Shown here one piece after another: positions 45,395 through 54,153 of a stretch of 64,000 bases of DNA (position 1 is the first letter of the stretch; each line of letters begins with the position of its first letter). The position numbers and the translations under genes were made by a program. Where the stretch lies: assembly GCA_963791545.1 (NCBI GenBank), contig CAWBSR010000006.1:10199-74198 (forward strand). Direction: 5' to 3'. Under the pieces are notes generated by a model. The model made no database searches, was not told the origin of the DNA, and saw nothing but the letters and a program-made list of their open reading frames with translations. The DNA is from JALYXV01 sp963791545. GTDB lineage: Bacteria; Actinomycetota; Acidimicrobiia; Acidimicrobiales; Palsa-688.

Positions 45395-45742
45395 ATGAAA
45401 TATATGCTGCTCATCTTCAGCGACCCCGCCGCCTATGACGATCCCGCCGAAGTCCAGAAGATCATCGGCGAGTACATGGCGTTCACCAACTCGATCGCCG
45501 AGTCGGGTGAGCTGGTGAACGGCGAACCCTTGCAGGGGCCCGACACCGCCACCGCGGTGCGAGTGCGGGGCGGCGCTGTCTCGACGACCGACGGCCCGTT
45601 CGTGGAAACCAAGGAGTATCTGGGCGGCTACTACGTCGTCGACGTCAAAGACCTCGACCGAGCCATCGAGATCGCCTCGCAGATCCCCGATGCCCGCACC
45701 TGCGCCATCGAGGTCCGCCCCGTCATGGACTTCTCCGGGTAA
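45395..45742 (+). CDS. DGPF/YCII-domain protein linked to an ECF sigma factor
   Basis: 115 residues with a strong AGGAGG site. The YCII-related fold is shown by [11 protein letters not shown] at the start and the naming motif in [21 protein letters not shown], followed by [13 protein letters not shown]. Such DGPF proteins are encoded next to ECF42 sigma factors, as here, where the sigma factor starts 60 bp downstream. Their exact role is unsettled; they are thought to belong to the stress response the sigma factor controls. Confidence 0.9.
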   Translation: MKYMLLIFSDPAAYDDPAEVQKIIGEYMAFTNSIAESGELVNGEPLQGPDTATAVRVRGGAVSTTDGPFVETKEYLGGYYVVDVKDLDRAIEIASQIPDARTCAIEVRPVMDFSG

Positions 45743-45801
45743 CGCCGGGTAGCGCCGGTCCTGCTTCCGATGCCCTGGCCGCTGCCCCGAGCGTTGCTCC
45801 G

Positions 45802-47103
45802 ATGACCGGGACCGCGGCGGCGGGCAACGCCGGCGAGGCGGGGTCGGTTCCCGGCGACGGCGATATCGGGCAGCTGTTCGAGGGTCTGTTCCGGCGCGAG
45901 ACCGGCCAGGTGCTGGCGACCTTGATCCGCGTTCTCGGAGACTTCGACCTCGCCGAGGACGCCCTTCAAGAAGCCATGGTCGCCGCCCTCCAGACCTGGC
46001 CGACCAGTGGGATGCCCAACCGTCCCGGGGCGTGGCTGCTCACGACGGCCCGACGCAAGGCGATCGACCGACTTCGCCGCGAGGCCCAGCGAGACCAGAA
46101 ACATCGCGCCGCCCAGGTGCTGCTCGATGCCGCGACCGAGCATGAGGAGGTGGAAGTGGGCGCCGTTGCGGATGACCGGCTGCGGCTCATCTTCACCTGC
46201 TGCCATCCGGCGTTGGCAACCGACGCCCAGATCGCCCTTACCCTGCGAACCCTGGGCGGACTCACGACCACGGAGATCGCCCGGGCCTATCTCGTCCCTG
46301 AGGCGACCATGGCGCAGCGGTTGGTGCGGGCCAAGAAGAAGATCAAGGGAGCCCGCATCCCCTATCGGGTGCCCCCCGACCATGTGCTCCCCGAGCGCCT
46401 GCCCCCGGTGCTGGCGGTGTTGTACCTGATCTTCAACGAGGGCTATGCCGCGACCGCCGGCGATGTGCTCATCCGCCGAGACCTCTGCTCCGAGGCCATC
46501 CGCCTGGCCCGTCTGTTGTGCGAGCTCATGCCCGACGAGCCGGAGGCGATGGGTCTGCTGGCCCTGATGTTGCTGCACGATGCCCGGCGTCCTGCCCGAA
46601 TCGACCGGGAGGGGGACCTTATTCTCCTGCCTGACCAGGACCGTCGTCGCTGGGATCAGGTCGCGATCGGCGAGGGTGTTGCCCTCCTCGAGCGGGCCCT
46701 GCGCCGCAGCGCCGTCATGGGCGGTCCCGGGCCCTATCAACTCCAGGCGGCGATCGCGGCCCTGCACGACGAGGCGGCAACCTCCGACGAAACCGACTGG
46801 CCCCAGATCGAGGCCCTTTACCGGCAGTTGGCGAGGGTTGCCCCGTCGCCGGTCGTGGAACTGAACCATGCGGTCGCCATCGCCATGGCTCGAGGTCCCG
46901 ACCAGGGGCTGGCCCGGATGGATGCGCTCGCGGCCGGGGGCGCTCTCGACGCCAATCACCTCCTGCACGCCGCCCGGGCCGACCTGCTGAGCCGGTTGGG
47001 TCGAGTCGACGAGGCCCGGCTGAGCTACCGGCGAGCGGCGGCGATGGCCGGTACCGCCGCCGAGCAGCGTTTCCTGCAACGGCGACTGGACGAACTCGGC
47101 TGA
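45802..47103 (+). CDS. ECF42-type RNA polymerase sigma factor with long C-terminal domain
   Basis: 433 residues. Sigma-70 regions 2 and 4 occupy the first 190 residues: [34 protein letters not shown] and [17 protein letters not shown] in region 2, and [24 protein letters not shown] in region 4. The remaining 240 residues are a helical TPR-like extension with [11 protein letters not shown], typical of ECF42, which lack a classic anti-sigma factor and use this extension for control. It is downstream of, and probably co-transcribed with, the DGPF gene. Confidence 0.92.
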   Translation: MTGTAAAGNAGEAGSVPGDGDIGQLFEGLFRRETGQVLATLIRVLGDFDLAEDALQEAMVAALQTWPTSGMPNRPGAWLLTTARRKAIDRLRREAQRDQKHRAAQVLLDAATEHEEVEVGAVADDRLRLIFTCCHPALATDAQIALTLRTLGGLTTTEIARAYLVPEATMAQRLVRAKKKIKGARIPYRVPPDHVLPERLPPVLAVLYLIFNEGYAATAGDVLIRRDLCSEAIRLARLLCELMPDEPEAMGLLALMLLHDARRPARIDREGDLILLPDQDRRRWDQVAIGEGVALLERALRRSAVMGGPGPYQLQAAIAALHDEAATSDETDWPQIEALYRQLARVAPSPVVELNHAVAIAMARGPDQGLARMDALAAGGALDANHLLHAARADLLSRLGRVDEARLSYRRAAAMAGTAAEQRFLQRRLDELG

Positions 47104-47132
47104 GCGGGTCCACTCCGGTACCTTCGGGCCCC

Positions 47133-47711
47133 GTGGCAGACCAATCAACTCAACCGAATGTCGACCTGGTCCTGTCGGTGCTCGTCAAGGCCGTCAACAA
47201 GGGCGAAACCGCCAACCTCGGGATCTCCCTCCTCATCGGGGGGTCATGGCTCGTCGGTTCCATGATCGGGGGCCGGATGTGGTTCGACCAGTTGGCTCAT
47301 TTGATCGCGGCCAAGACGGCGGGGGAGGGTGGCGAGTTGTTCCACAAGATCGGCGAAACCGCCTACCCCTCCGAGTCGGAGCGCCTGGCTGGGGGCCAGC
47401 TACCCGTGGACGCCGACCCCGGTTTCATCCATCTCCGAGCCGCCCGGTTGTTGAGTGGAGCCGCGGTCCGGGTACCCGATCCCGGCGGTCTGGTGCGCGT
47501 CAAGCTGTCGAGTGTCGACGGCTGGCTGGTCGGCATCCTCGATCCGAGACTTTCCCGACCGGCGCCGGTACCGGCTGCGGACCCGGGCGGGCAGACCGGG
47601 CCCGATGGGCCCGGCCCCGAGGGTGATGGGCCCGGCCCCGAGTCCGATGGCCCCGGCCCCGAGTCCGATGGGCCCGGCCCCGAGACCACCGGCCCGATCC
47701 CGGGCGCCTGA
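47133..47711 (+). CDS. Hypothetical protein with GPDGPGPES repeats
   Basis: 192 residues from a GTG. Residues 10-65 hold an amphipathic or beta-rich segment, NLGISLLIGGSWLVGSMIGG, which faintly recalls gas-vesicle accessory proteins of the GvpU type; this resemblance is weak and no gas-vesicle genes are near. The last 40 residues repeat GPDGPGPES-like units of nine residues. No signal peptide is clear. It lies 29 bp behind the sigma factor gene and may share its transcript. Confidence 0.65.
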   Translation: MADQSTQPNVDLVLSVLVKAVNKGETANLGISLLIGGSWLVGSMIGGRMWFDQLAHLIAAKTAGEGGELFHKIGETAYPSESERLAGGQLPVDADPGFIHLRAARLLSGAAVRVPDPGGLVRVKLSSVDGWLVGILDPRLSRPAPVPAADPGGQTGPDGPGPEGDGPGPESDGPGPESDGPGPETTGPIPGA

Positions 47712-47712
47712 C

Positions 47713-47767
47713 CTGGCGCCCGGTCATCTAGAGCCTCTACAGGCTCAAGAGGCTGATCAGGCGCCAG
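47713..47767. terminator. Two-tier stem-loop between convergent genes
   Basis: CTGGCGCC (47713-47720) pairs with GGCGCCAG (47760-47767), and inside it GAGCCT pairs with AGGCTC across CTAC (47731-47746). It spans both 3' ends. No T-tract is present. Confidence 0.45.
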
Positions 47768-48431
47768 CGAACGCCATCACCTCGGCCCGGCTGCGGGGGC
47801 GGGTCCGGCCGCCGTAGGCGATGGTCCAGACCATCAGCAGACCGAGGAACACGAGCGGAACCACCGCCGAGAGGGCCACGACCGTGGACGTGGACAAGGT
47901 GTAGGCGGCGACCACCCTGATGGCGGCCTCGGCGACAAACGCGACGCCCCAAACGACGGTCATGATGCGGTTGGAGCGGCGGAATGTCGGCGACTTGGGC
48001 CAATAGCTGTCGAACGCCGCCCGACCGGTCCGTGTCCCGTCGGTCGCGAACTTGCGACCGGAATAGAACATGAAGGGCCGCCGCCCGAGCAGCGAGGCGA
48101 TCATGGCCAGACCGAAGGCACCGGTGAGGAACGACTCCTTCACCAGATAGATCCTCGAGCTGCCCGACAACAGGGCCAGGCCCGCCCCGGCGGCGATGGT
48201 GGCCAGGATGATCAGCCCGAAGCCGTCGACCCGGCCCTGGCGTAGGAAGTGGAACAACACGAAGCCGAGCGGAAAGACCCCTCCGGCCACCAGCGACGGC
48301 ACGGTGCTCACGCCTTGGCCGTGGAGGACGAGATAGGTCACGTAGGGGAGGGCCGCCTCTGCGATCATCTCCGGCAACCACGCCCGCATGCCCGGTCGCT
48401 TGGCCTCGGGGTGGGCAACCATGTTGTTCAT
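47757..48431 (-). CDS. VC0807-type integral membrane protein
   Basis: 224 residues with about six hydrophobic helices. The middle block GLIILATIAAGAGLALLSGSS followed by YLVKESFLTGAFGLAMIASL and RRPFMFY is typical of the VC0807 family (DUF3159-like), whose function is not known. An ATG at 48422 is an alternative start. It is divergent from the PaaX-type regulator with only 14 bp between start codons, so that regulator is its likely controller. Confidence 0.8.
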   Translation of the reverse strand: MNNMVAHPEAKRPGMRAWLPEMIAEAALPYVTYLVLHGQGVSTVPSLVAGGVFPLGFVLFHFLRQGRVDGFGLIILATIAAGAGLALLSGSSRIYLVKESFLTGAFGLAMIASLLGRRPFMFYSGRKFATDGTRTGRAAFDSYWPKSPTFRRSNRIMTVVWGVAFVAEAAIRVVAAYTLSTSTVVALSAVVPLVFLGLLMVWTIAYGGRTRPRSRAEVMAFAGA

Positions 48432-48445
48432 ATTAGCCTACGATC

Positions 48446-49288
48446 GTGCGTTCTCAAGAACAATCTGAGGAGCAGACCGGGTCCGGTCACCCCGCCGCCC
48501 TCATCCTGTTCTCTCTCGGCGCCGCCCGGGTGCCCCCCGAACCGGCCCTTCCGGGATCCGCCCTGCTGGCGCTGCTGTCGGATCTCGGCCTCTCGGAGGG
48601 AGCGGCTCGTTCCGCGATCCTGCGAATGCGCCGGGGGGGATGGTTGGTCTCCTGTCGTTTCGGGCGCACCGTCGCCTACCAGCCGTCGGAGCGGGTACTC
48701 GCCGGCCATCGCCGCCGAGCCGCCGCCTTCACCCCTCCCGGGTTGCGGTGGGATGGCTCCTTTCACGCCCTCTTGGTGAGTGTCCCCGAGCCGGCCCGGG
48801 CGTTTCGTGACGATCTCCGCCGAAGCGCCCAAGTGGCCGGGTACCGGACCCTACGGGCCGGGCTCCTCATCGCCCCTGGCGACCGCCAGGACGAGGTCGG
48901 CGACATTCTCGGCCGGGTTCCCCCGGGCGCGTCGGTCGTGACGGGCTGGCTCAAGCTGGATCCCGATGATGCCCAGCGGGTGGCCAGCCAGTTGTGGGCG
49001 CTCGATGACCTCGGGGAGCGGTACCGCCGCCTGGCGGCCGGTGCCCGGCTCGCCGCGGCCGAGGCACGAACCGGTCATTCCGTCGGTGGTGAGGCGTTCC
49101 AAGCCTTCGCCGCGGCCACCTTGCCCATCTATGAGGCAGTGGCCGACGACCCGGGCCTGCCAGCCGATCTCCTCCCACCCGACTGGCCCGCCCCGGAGCT
49201 CGGCGCCGCCCTCGGCGAAGCGCTGGCCGCCTTTGGGCCCGCGGTGTCCGATCACATCGACGACCTGCGGAGACGAGCGGCGAGGTGA
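48446..49288 (+). CDS. PaaX-family transcriptional regulator
   Basis: 280 residues from a GTG. The N-terminal winged helix (LLALLSDLGLSEGAARSAILRMRRGGWL) and RTVAYQPSERV, followed by the central WDGSFHALLVSVPEPARAFRDDLRR, match PaaX, which in Escherichia coli represses phenylacetate degradation in response to phenylacetyl-CoA. No aromatic degradation genes are in the window, so another effector is likely. TAGCCT (48434-48439) is 6 bases from the GTG and reads TAGGCT on the other strand, so the two divergent promoters overlap and mutual control is expected. Confidence 0.85.
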   Translation: MRSQEQSEEQTGSGHPAALILFSLGAARVPPEPALPGSALLALLSDLGLSEGAARSAILRMRRGGWLVSCRFGRTVAYQPSERVLAGHRRRAAAFTPPGLRWDGSFHALLVSVPEPARAFRDDLRRSAQVAGYRTLRAGLLIAPGDRQDEVGDILGRVPPGASVVTGWLKLDPDDAQRVASQLWALDDLGERYRRLAAGARLAAAEARTGHSVGGEAFQAFAAATLPIYEAVADDPGLPADLLPPDWPAPELGAALGEALAAFGPAVSDHIDDLRRRAAR

Positions 49289-49658
49289 GATTGGGGGGTC
49301 GTGGTCGACTCGGTCGCTGGGAGCCGCCAGCAGCGATCCTGCCCCGCCACGCCGGAATCAGGATGCACCGCGCCGCGCCGTGGCGGCGCCGCTGAGCGCG
49401 TCCGGAGACTTGGCACCGGGCGATCGCGAGGCGACCCGAGCGGCCCCGCCGCCATACGTCAGGATCAGGCGAGACGCTCATACGAGGGTCAGCGACGTCG
49501 GCGAATCCGACGGAGACTTGCGCGCACTATCGCCGCAACTAACCAGCTCCTGGCAGGCTCGGTTCGACGGCCAACCCAGTCCTGAGGGATGCGATCGTGG
49601 GGTCCCGCGGACGCCAAGTCCCGCAGGTCGACGGGCCTGGGCGTGGGAGAATCTCGGT
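49289..49658. other. Intergenic, no gene recognised
   Basis: 370 bp between the PaaX-type gene and the broken ATPase gene. All frames give low-complexity Arg/Pro sequence without family resemblance. The GC content is a little lower than that of the neighbours. Confidence 0.45.
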
Positions 49659-50283
49659 ATGGCAGAGTCGCTGGAGTGGCCGGCGGCACCACGGCGACGA
49701 CCGGGCATGTACTGGGGTTCGACTGGGCCGTCGGGTGCGGCCCAGGCCGTCTTTGAGCTCGCCGCTAACTGCATGACGCTTTCTTGCCGGGGATCTCTCC
49801 CGTCTGACTATCAGCATCGAAAACGGAACAATCGAGGTAGCTGATGACGGTCCGGGTCTTCCGTTCGACGAGCCGGGCGCCTCGCCAGCGGTTTCTCTCG
49901 CCGAGGAGAACCTGACGCGGCCCCACAGAACGCTGACGGCGGACGGCCATGCCCCGCACGTCCATCTCGCCCAGACTTGGCGCGGGACTTGCCCTGGTCA
50001 ACGCCTTGAGCTCTGACCTGCAGGTTGTCAGCCACCGGCGAGGCGTTCGATGGGAGCAGCACTTCGCGAAGGGCTTCGCCACAAGTCGACTCACACGAAC
50101 TCCCGCGCCGTCAGGCAGTGGGACGACCATCCGGTTACGCCTCGAGCCCGAGTTGTTTGGCGCCACCGTGCTTCCAACGGCGGTCCTACGTCACGGCTGT
50201 TCGAGGACGCTCATCTCTTCCCAGGGCTGCGAGTCGAGATCGGGGAGGAACGCTTCGTGGCCCCAGACGGCCTCGGCGACTGA
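49659..50283 (+). pseudogene. Degraded GyrB/ParE-like GHKL ATPase gene
   Basis: Three or more frames together reconstruct the N-terminal half of a GyrB-type protein. From ATG 49659: EWPAAPRRRPGMYWGSTGPSG (compare KRPGMYIGST in GyrB). From about 49789 in the next frame: RLTISIENGTIEVADDGPGL, the GHKL nucleotide box. From about 49980 in the third frame: GAGLALVNALSSDLQV and PSGSGTTIRLRLEP. From about 50200: FEDAHLFPGLRVEI, ending at a TGA at 50281-50283. At least three frameshifts are needed and the toprim half is missing. It is a remnant of a divergent gyrase-like paralogue, not the housekeeping gyrB. Confidence 0.75.
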
Positions 50284-50451
50284 ATCCACAGCGTCGGAGT
50301 GCTCCCGGAGTGGGCCCGCCCCCCTGTCGTCGCCTCCTCCGGCGCCCAAGCTGGTGTCAACATCCAGTTCACCGGCAGGGCCGCAGCTCCCTCCGCCCGG
50401 CGTGTCGGTTGTGATCCTTACTCGTCAGACATCGGGATGGGACATAGAGGT
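50284..50451. other. Intergenic, possible 3' remnant of the ATPase pseudogene
   Basis: No family-specific residues could be traced here. The stretch lies between the last recognisable GyrB-like block and the stop of hicB. Confidence 0.35.
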
Positions 50452-50691
50452 TCACGAGAAGCGACCTCGCCCCGCCGGCACGGCGACGTCCACCAGGCGG
50501 GTGGTGCTCGACGGCGGCGGTACCGGCTCACCGTGGTCGCGTAGCGACTGGACGTGCAACACGATGGCCTCGGCCATGTTGGCGGTGACTTCGTCGATGG
50601 TGGGGCCGGTGGCGACACAGCCCGGCAGGTCGGGCACATACGCCGATAAGCAGCCTTCTGCTTGCTCGATGACCACCGCGTAGCGGCTCAC
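50452..50691 (-). CDS. hicB: HicB-family antitoxin
   Basis: 79 residues from a GTG with GGAGGG five bases upstream. The HicB partial RNase H fold is clear: RYAVVIEQAEGCLSAYVPDLPGCVATG and EVTANMAEAIVLHVQSLRDHG. It would neutralise the HicA RNase encoded just upstream, and its start overlaps the hicA stop by GTGA. There is no C-terminal DNA-binding domain, so autoregulation would have to be indirect. Because hicA carries a frameshift, the pair may be inactive. Confidence 0.88.
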   Translation of the reverse strand: MSRYAVVIEQAEGCLSAYVPDLPGCVATGPTIDEVTANMAEAIVLHVQSLRDHGEPVPPPSSTTRLVDVAVPAGRGRFS

Positions 50692-50881
50692 TGGTCCCTC
50701 CGGAGTCCTACTTGGCGCCTGATAGACCCCAGCGTACCGGCGGCCAGGTCGTCGCCTAGATTGCCCGGCACTGTCACCGTCCCCCTTTGGTCGGGTGACG
50801 GTATTGGCGATGGCTGCCGACTTGGCGGTCGAGGCGCCAGTCGTCACGTTCGAGTTCGCGAACCACCTCGCGTACCTTCAT
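50688..50881 (-). pseudogene. hicA: HicA-family mRNA interferase, frameshifted
   Basis: From ATG 50881 the reading is MKVREVVRELERDDWRLDRQ, then VGSHRQYRHPTKGGR and an immediate stop. One extra base after the GGR codons restores VTVPGNLGDDLAAGTLGSIR and RQVGLRRDQ, ending in a TGA that overlaps the hicB start. The catalytic His of GSHRQYRHP is present. HicA proteins are double-stranded-RNA-binding-fold ribonucleases that cut mRNA. The single lost base near 50782 could be a real mutation that silences the toxin or a sequencing error. Confidence 0.8.
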
Positions 50882-51295
50882 CTCTGACGTTCTCTCCGCG
50901 AGGCGGTTACGTCGTCGCGGCGGCGCGGTAGGTGTGCCGACTCGGACTTGGCGGTCGCCATCATGGCGTGGAGGTCCATTGGGCTATCACCGTAGGAGCC
51001 GGATGTGACGGCGACGCGGGCCGAGGAGGCGTGGGTCGGCGCGGTCGGTTGGCCGGGGTTGATGGGCGGTTGGCTGGGAAGGGCGGGAGGCTGGGAAGGG
51101 CGGAACACGATTCCAAGCTGGCGCTTGGGGAAATGCACCCAGTACTCGTCCATCAACTGTCGTGCCACGTGTGCGATGGTTCGGGATTCAATCCCCGAAG
51201 GTGAAAGCCACCGCCTGCATCAAAGAACTGATGATACGGGCGCATATATCACCCTGGAGTTGGCCGGCGGCGGTGTTCCAGATCGGGAAATCTGG
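50882..51295. other. Intergenic, nothing firmly identified
   Basis: 414 bp between hicA and the TetR gene. A short imperfect palindrome with TTCGGGATT and AATCCCCGAA lies near 51181-51200; it does not fold as a tRNA. Minus-strand reading gives YWVHFPKRQLGIVFRP, which may be a protein remnant but matches nothing I know. Confidence 0.4.
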
Positions 51296-51913
51296 CTACG
51301 TCAGGGCACCGAATCCGGACAGGAGTTCCATGACGACGGCGATGGTTTTGGTGAGTCGGTCGAGATCCATCTCCCGTCCGTTCTGTGCGAGGATCTCGAT
51401 CCCGAGAAACGCCGCCGCCGCGAGTTCAGCGATGAGCGACACGGGAACGAGCTGGCTGATCGGCGAGCCGCCGATGACCGCCTCCATCTCGGTCGTGGCG
51501 TAGTCGATGGCCTGCCCGATCGCGTTGCGAACCTGTGCGGCGAGCTCGGGCGAGGTCCGCGCCCCGACGAACAGTTCCATGACTGCCCGGCCGTCGTCGC
51601 CCTTTGCCTCGGCCGCAATGACTGAACCGAGCCGGTTTGGCCACTCGACATGGGCCTGTTCGCCCCCGAGGCCTTCGCGGATACGTTCGATCCCGCGATC
51701 GGCCAGTTCGCGAGCCGTGGCGGCCAGCAGGCCGTCCATCGTCCCGTAGTAGTAGAAGACCGACCCGTTGACCGTGCCTGCCTCGGTTGCGATGGAACGG
51801 GCGCTGGCATGCGCGAAACCGTCGCGTGCAAGCACTCGGATCGCGGCGTCTATCAGCCCGGACTTGAGTTCTTCGCTCCGAGGCGCCGCATTTTTCGGAC
51901 CCGACTTGGCCAT
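51296..51913 (-). CDS. TetR-family transcriptional regulator
   Basis: 205 residues from the ATG at 51913. The N-terminal helix-turn-helix is typical: LIDAAIRVLARDGFAHASARSIATEAG then VNGSVFYYYGTMDGLLAA. The ligand domain is about 140 residues and gives no hint of ligand. It is divergent from a B12-binding radical SAM gene, with an inverted repeat at 51946-51967 between them that is a good operator candidate, so it probably represses that gene and itself. Confidence 0.9.
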   Translation of the reverse strand: MAKSGPKNAAPRSEELKSGLIDAAIRVLARDGFAHASARSIATEAGTVNGSVFYYYGTMDGLLAATARELADRGIERIREGLGGEQAHVEWPNRLGSVIAAEAKGDDGRAVMELFVGARTSPELAAQVRNAIGQAIDYATTEMEAVIGGSPISQLVPVSLIAELAAAAFLGIEILAQNGREMDLDRLTKTIAVVMELLSGFGALT

Positions 51914-51945
51914 ACCCGAGATGCTACGCCCTGGTCGAGGCGAAC

Positions 51946-51967
51946 GCTCTGACCATCCGGTCTGAGC
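51946..51967. promoter_or_regulatory. Candidate TetR operator
   Basis: GCTCTGACC (51946-51954), ATCC, GGTCTGAGC (51959-51967): nine-base arms with one mismatch in each pair set. It lies 33 bp from the TetR start and directly before the -35 of the radical SAM gene, where a bound repressor would block both promoters. Confidence 0.65.
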
Positions 51968-51974
51968 ATTTGCC

Positions 51975-52003
51975 TTGACCACTCGCCCAAACAGTGCGAT
52001 CCT
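51975..52003 (+). promoter_or_regulatory. Promoter of the radical SAM gene, probably leaderless
   Basis: TTGACC (51975-51980), 17-bp spacer, GATCCT (51998-52003), then 7 bases to the GTG at 52011. No ribosome site is seen before that GTG, consistent with initiation on a leaderless message. Confidence 0.55.
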
Positions 52004-52010
52004 TGGCGAC

Positions 52011-53513
52011 GTGAGAGTCAAGATGATCTTGCCGGCGCTCACCGAGGCGACCAGCCCACTATTCCGGCCCATCAAGTACTCGCTGTTCCCGCCGCTCGGC
52101 CTGGCGACCCTGGCCGGCTACCTGCCCGACGATGCCACCGTCACCATCGAGGACGAGCACGTCGAGCGCGTCAACCTCGACGACGAACCCGACTTGGTCG
52201 TCATCCAGGCGTACATCACCTCCGCCGCCCGCTCCTACCAACTCGCAGACCACTACCGCCGGCGGGGCGCGCACGTCGCCATAGGCGGGCTGCACCCGAC
52301 GTCATTACCTGAAGAAGCGGCAGCCCACGCCGACACGGTCTTCCTCGGGCCCGGCGAGGACACCTGGCCGCGCTTCCTCGCCGACTTCGACAACGGCTCA
52401 CCGGCGCGCCGCTACATCTCGACGGTGCGCACTCTGCACGGCGTGCCGCCGGTGCGGCGGGACCTGATTAAGAGGCGCTTGTACCTTGTACCGAACTCCA
52501 TTGTTGTGTCGCGGGGCTGCCCGCATTCGTGCGACTTCTGTTACAAGGACGCCTTCTTCGAAGGCGGGCGGTCCTTCTACACCCAGACCGTCGATGACGC
52601 CCTGTCGGAGATCGACCGGCTGCCCGGCCGCCACCTGTACTTCCTCGACGACCACCTCTTCGGCAACGGCCGTTTTGCCCGAGAACTGTTCGCCGGCATG
52701 ACCGGCCTGGGGCGCCTGTGGCAGGCCGCCGGCACCGTGAAGGCTGTCCTGCAACCGAAGCTCCTCGAGGCGGCCGTCGCGTGCGGCCTGCGAAGCCTCT
52801 TCGTCGGCTTCGAAACGATCAACGCCAAGAACCTCGTGGCCCATGACAAACGCCAGAACCTCGACAAGGACTACGCCGCCGTCATCCGCCGCCTCCACGA
52901 CCTTGGCGTCATGGTCAACGCCAGCTTCGTCTTCGGAATGGATGATGACGATCCGGACGTCTTCGATCGAACAGTGGAGTGGGCGGTCAGCCAGGGCGTT
53001 GAGACAGCGACGTTCCACGTCCTCACGCCTTACCCGGGAACCGGGCTGTACGCGAGGATGGCGGCCCAGGACCGCCTCCTTCACTCCGACTGGAACCTCT
53101 ACGACACTCGACATGCCGTGTTCCGTCCCGCCCGCATGACCGTAGAGCAACTCGAAGCCGGCTACTGGCGCGCCTACCGGGACTTCTACTCGTGGAGCAA
53201 CATCATCAAGGGTGCAGCTACCAAAGACAGTCCTATGAGCCAGGCTCGACATGTGGCCTACTCGGCCGGGTGGAAGAAATTCGAGCGTGTCTGGGACACC
53301 ATCATCCACGCCCGACGACTCGCCGGGGCGCTGCCCATCCTCGAAGGCGTCCTCTCGGGCTTGGGACGCGTCCGGCCCCAGCCCGTTATTGACAACCCCG
53401 ACGTCTCCGACCCGGGCAGTCACCCCGTCCGATTCCTCCCCGCCAACCGCGCCAACCCCGAGTACCGAGATGATCACTTCGCCTCGGCACCGTCAGCAGC
53501 GCAGAAAAACTGA
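52011..53513 (+). CDS. B12-binding radical SAM protein
   Basis: About 500 residues from the GTG at 52011. An N-terminal cobalamin-binding fold (about 1-140: PPLGLATLAGYLPDD, IEDEHVERVN, VAIGGLHPTSLPEEA) precedes the radical SAM barrel with the iron-sulfur cysteines C170, C174 and C177 in RGCPHSCDFCYKD. The arrangement is that of class B radical SAM methylases and of hopanoid-modifying or tetrapyrrole enzymes; the substrate cannot be assigned. The C-terminal segment RAYRDFYSWSNIIKGA is shared with many uncharacterised actinobacterial relatives. It is under likely TetR control from the divergent gene. No neighbouring biosynthetic gene gives context. Confidence 0.88.
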   Translation: MRVKMILPALTEATSPLFRPIKYSLFPPLGLATLAGYLPDDATVTIEDEHVERVNLDDEPDLVVIQAYITSAARSYQLADHYRRRGAHVAIGGLHPTSLPEEAAAHADTVFLGPGEDTWPRFLADFDNGSPARRYISTVRTLHGVPPVRRDLIKRRLYLVPNSIVVSRGCPHSCDFCYKDAFFEGGRSFYTQTVDDALSEIDRLPGRHLYFLDDHLFGNGRFARELFAGMTGLGRLWQAAGTVKAVLQPKLLEAAVACGLRSLFVGFETINAKNLVAHDKRQNLDKDYAAVIRRLHDLGVMVNASFVFGMDDDDPDVFDRTVEWAVSQGVETATFHVLTPYPGTGLYARMAAQDRLLHSDWNLYDTRHAVFRPARMTVEQLEAGYWRAYRDFYSWSNIIKGAATKDSPMSQARHVAYSAGWKKFERVWDTIIHARRLAGALPILEGVLSGLGRVRPQPVIDNPDVSDPGSHPVRFLPANRANPEYRDDHFASAPSAAQKN

Positions 53514-53799
53514 CATCGGTAACGCAAAGCCAACCGACAGTTCTGCCGAAAAGGACTTGGCCCAGGCAACGCACTGGATCACTACGGAGGACCGAACCAG
53601 ACCCCCCCCTGAAACGCCCAAAACCTAGTCGTGAGCAGCTCTGGCATCCGCAAGAACCGATATGGCGGACGAAGCGCCGACAGATCGGGATATCGAGTGC
53701 CCAGATCAGGAGATCTGGTCCCGCCGAGATGCTCTGCCATCTCCGCTTCACCGCCGGCACCGGCATACCTATCTATCTCTTCTGCCAGCCCGCCCAACC

Positions 53800-54153
53800 C
53801 CTGGCAGCGAGGCCCCAACGAGAACAAGCTCAACGGAGCCTTCACCGGGTATCAGGCCATTGTCTTCACCGCCGGGCCGGCCAGGGCCAACCGCACCCGC
53901 CGACCAACGCCCACGGTGGCGTGGTCACGCCGGGCGCGTTCACCTGGTCGACCATCGCCGGCGCCCAGAACTGTGTACTCGTAGTCGGCACCAAGCTCTA
54001 CGGGACCGACCTGGTCAACTCCGGTCTACTGGCACCAACAATGTCAGCTTTGCCGTACCGGCACTTACACCGGGAAAGGTTCTCTACGCCACCCGGCTGA
54101 CGAAGGTCAACGGCACGTGGCTCTTCCAGGAGGTCGTCGTCACCGCTGCCTAG
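53800..54153 (+). pseudogene. Frameshifted fragment of a secreted or surface protein
   Basis: Three frames in succession read as one beta-rich sequence: PNENKLNGAFTGYQAIVFTAG, then NAHGGVVTPGAFTWSTIAG and CVLVVGTKLYGTDLVNSGL, then TGTNNVSFAVPALTPGKVLY and TRLTKVNGTWLFQEVVV to a TAG. Two frameshifts are needed. The composition suggests an extracellular beta-sandwich or Ig-like domain. No start region could be found upstream, where 53514-53799 shows nothing recognisable. Confidence 0.55.

Noticed and set aside
47133..47711. Gas-vesicle protein GvpU assignment
   Set aside because: Only a short beta-rich stretch is reminiscent; no gvp genes are nearby, so it is left as hypothetical.
51180..51203. 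tRNA-like T-arm at about 51181-51200
   Set aside because: The palindrome TTCGGGATT/AATCCCCGAA lacks a matching acceptor stem, anticodon arm and CCA context.
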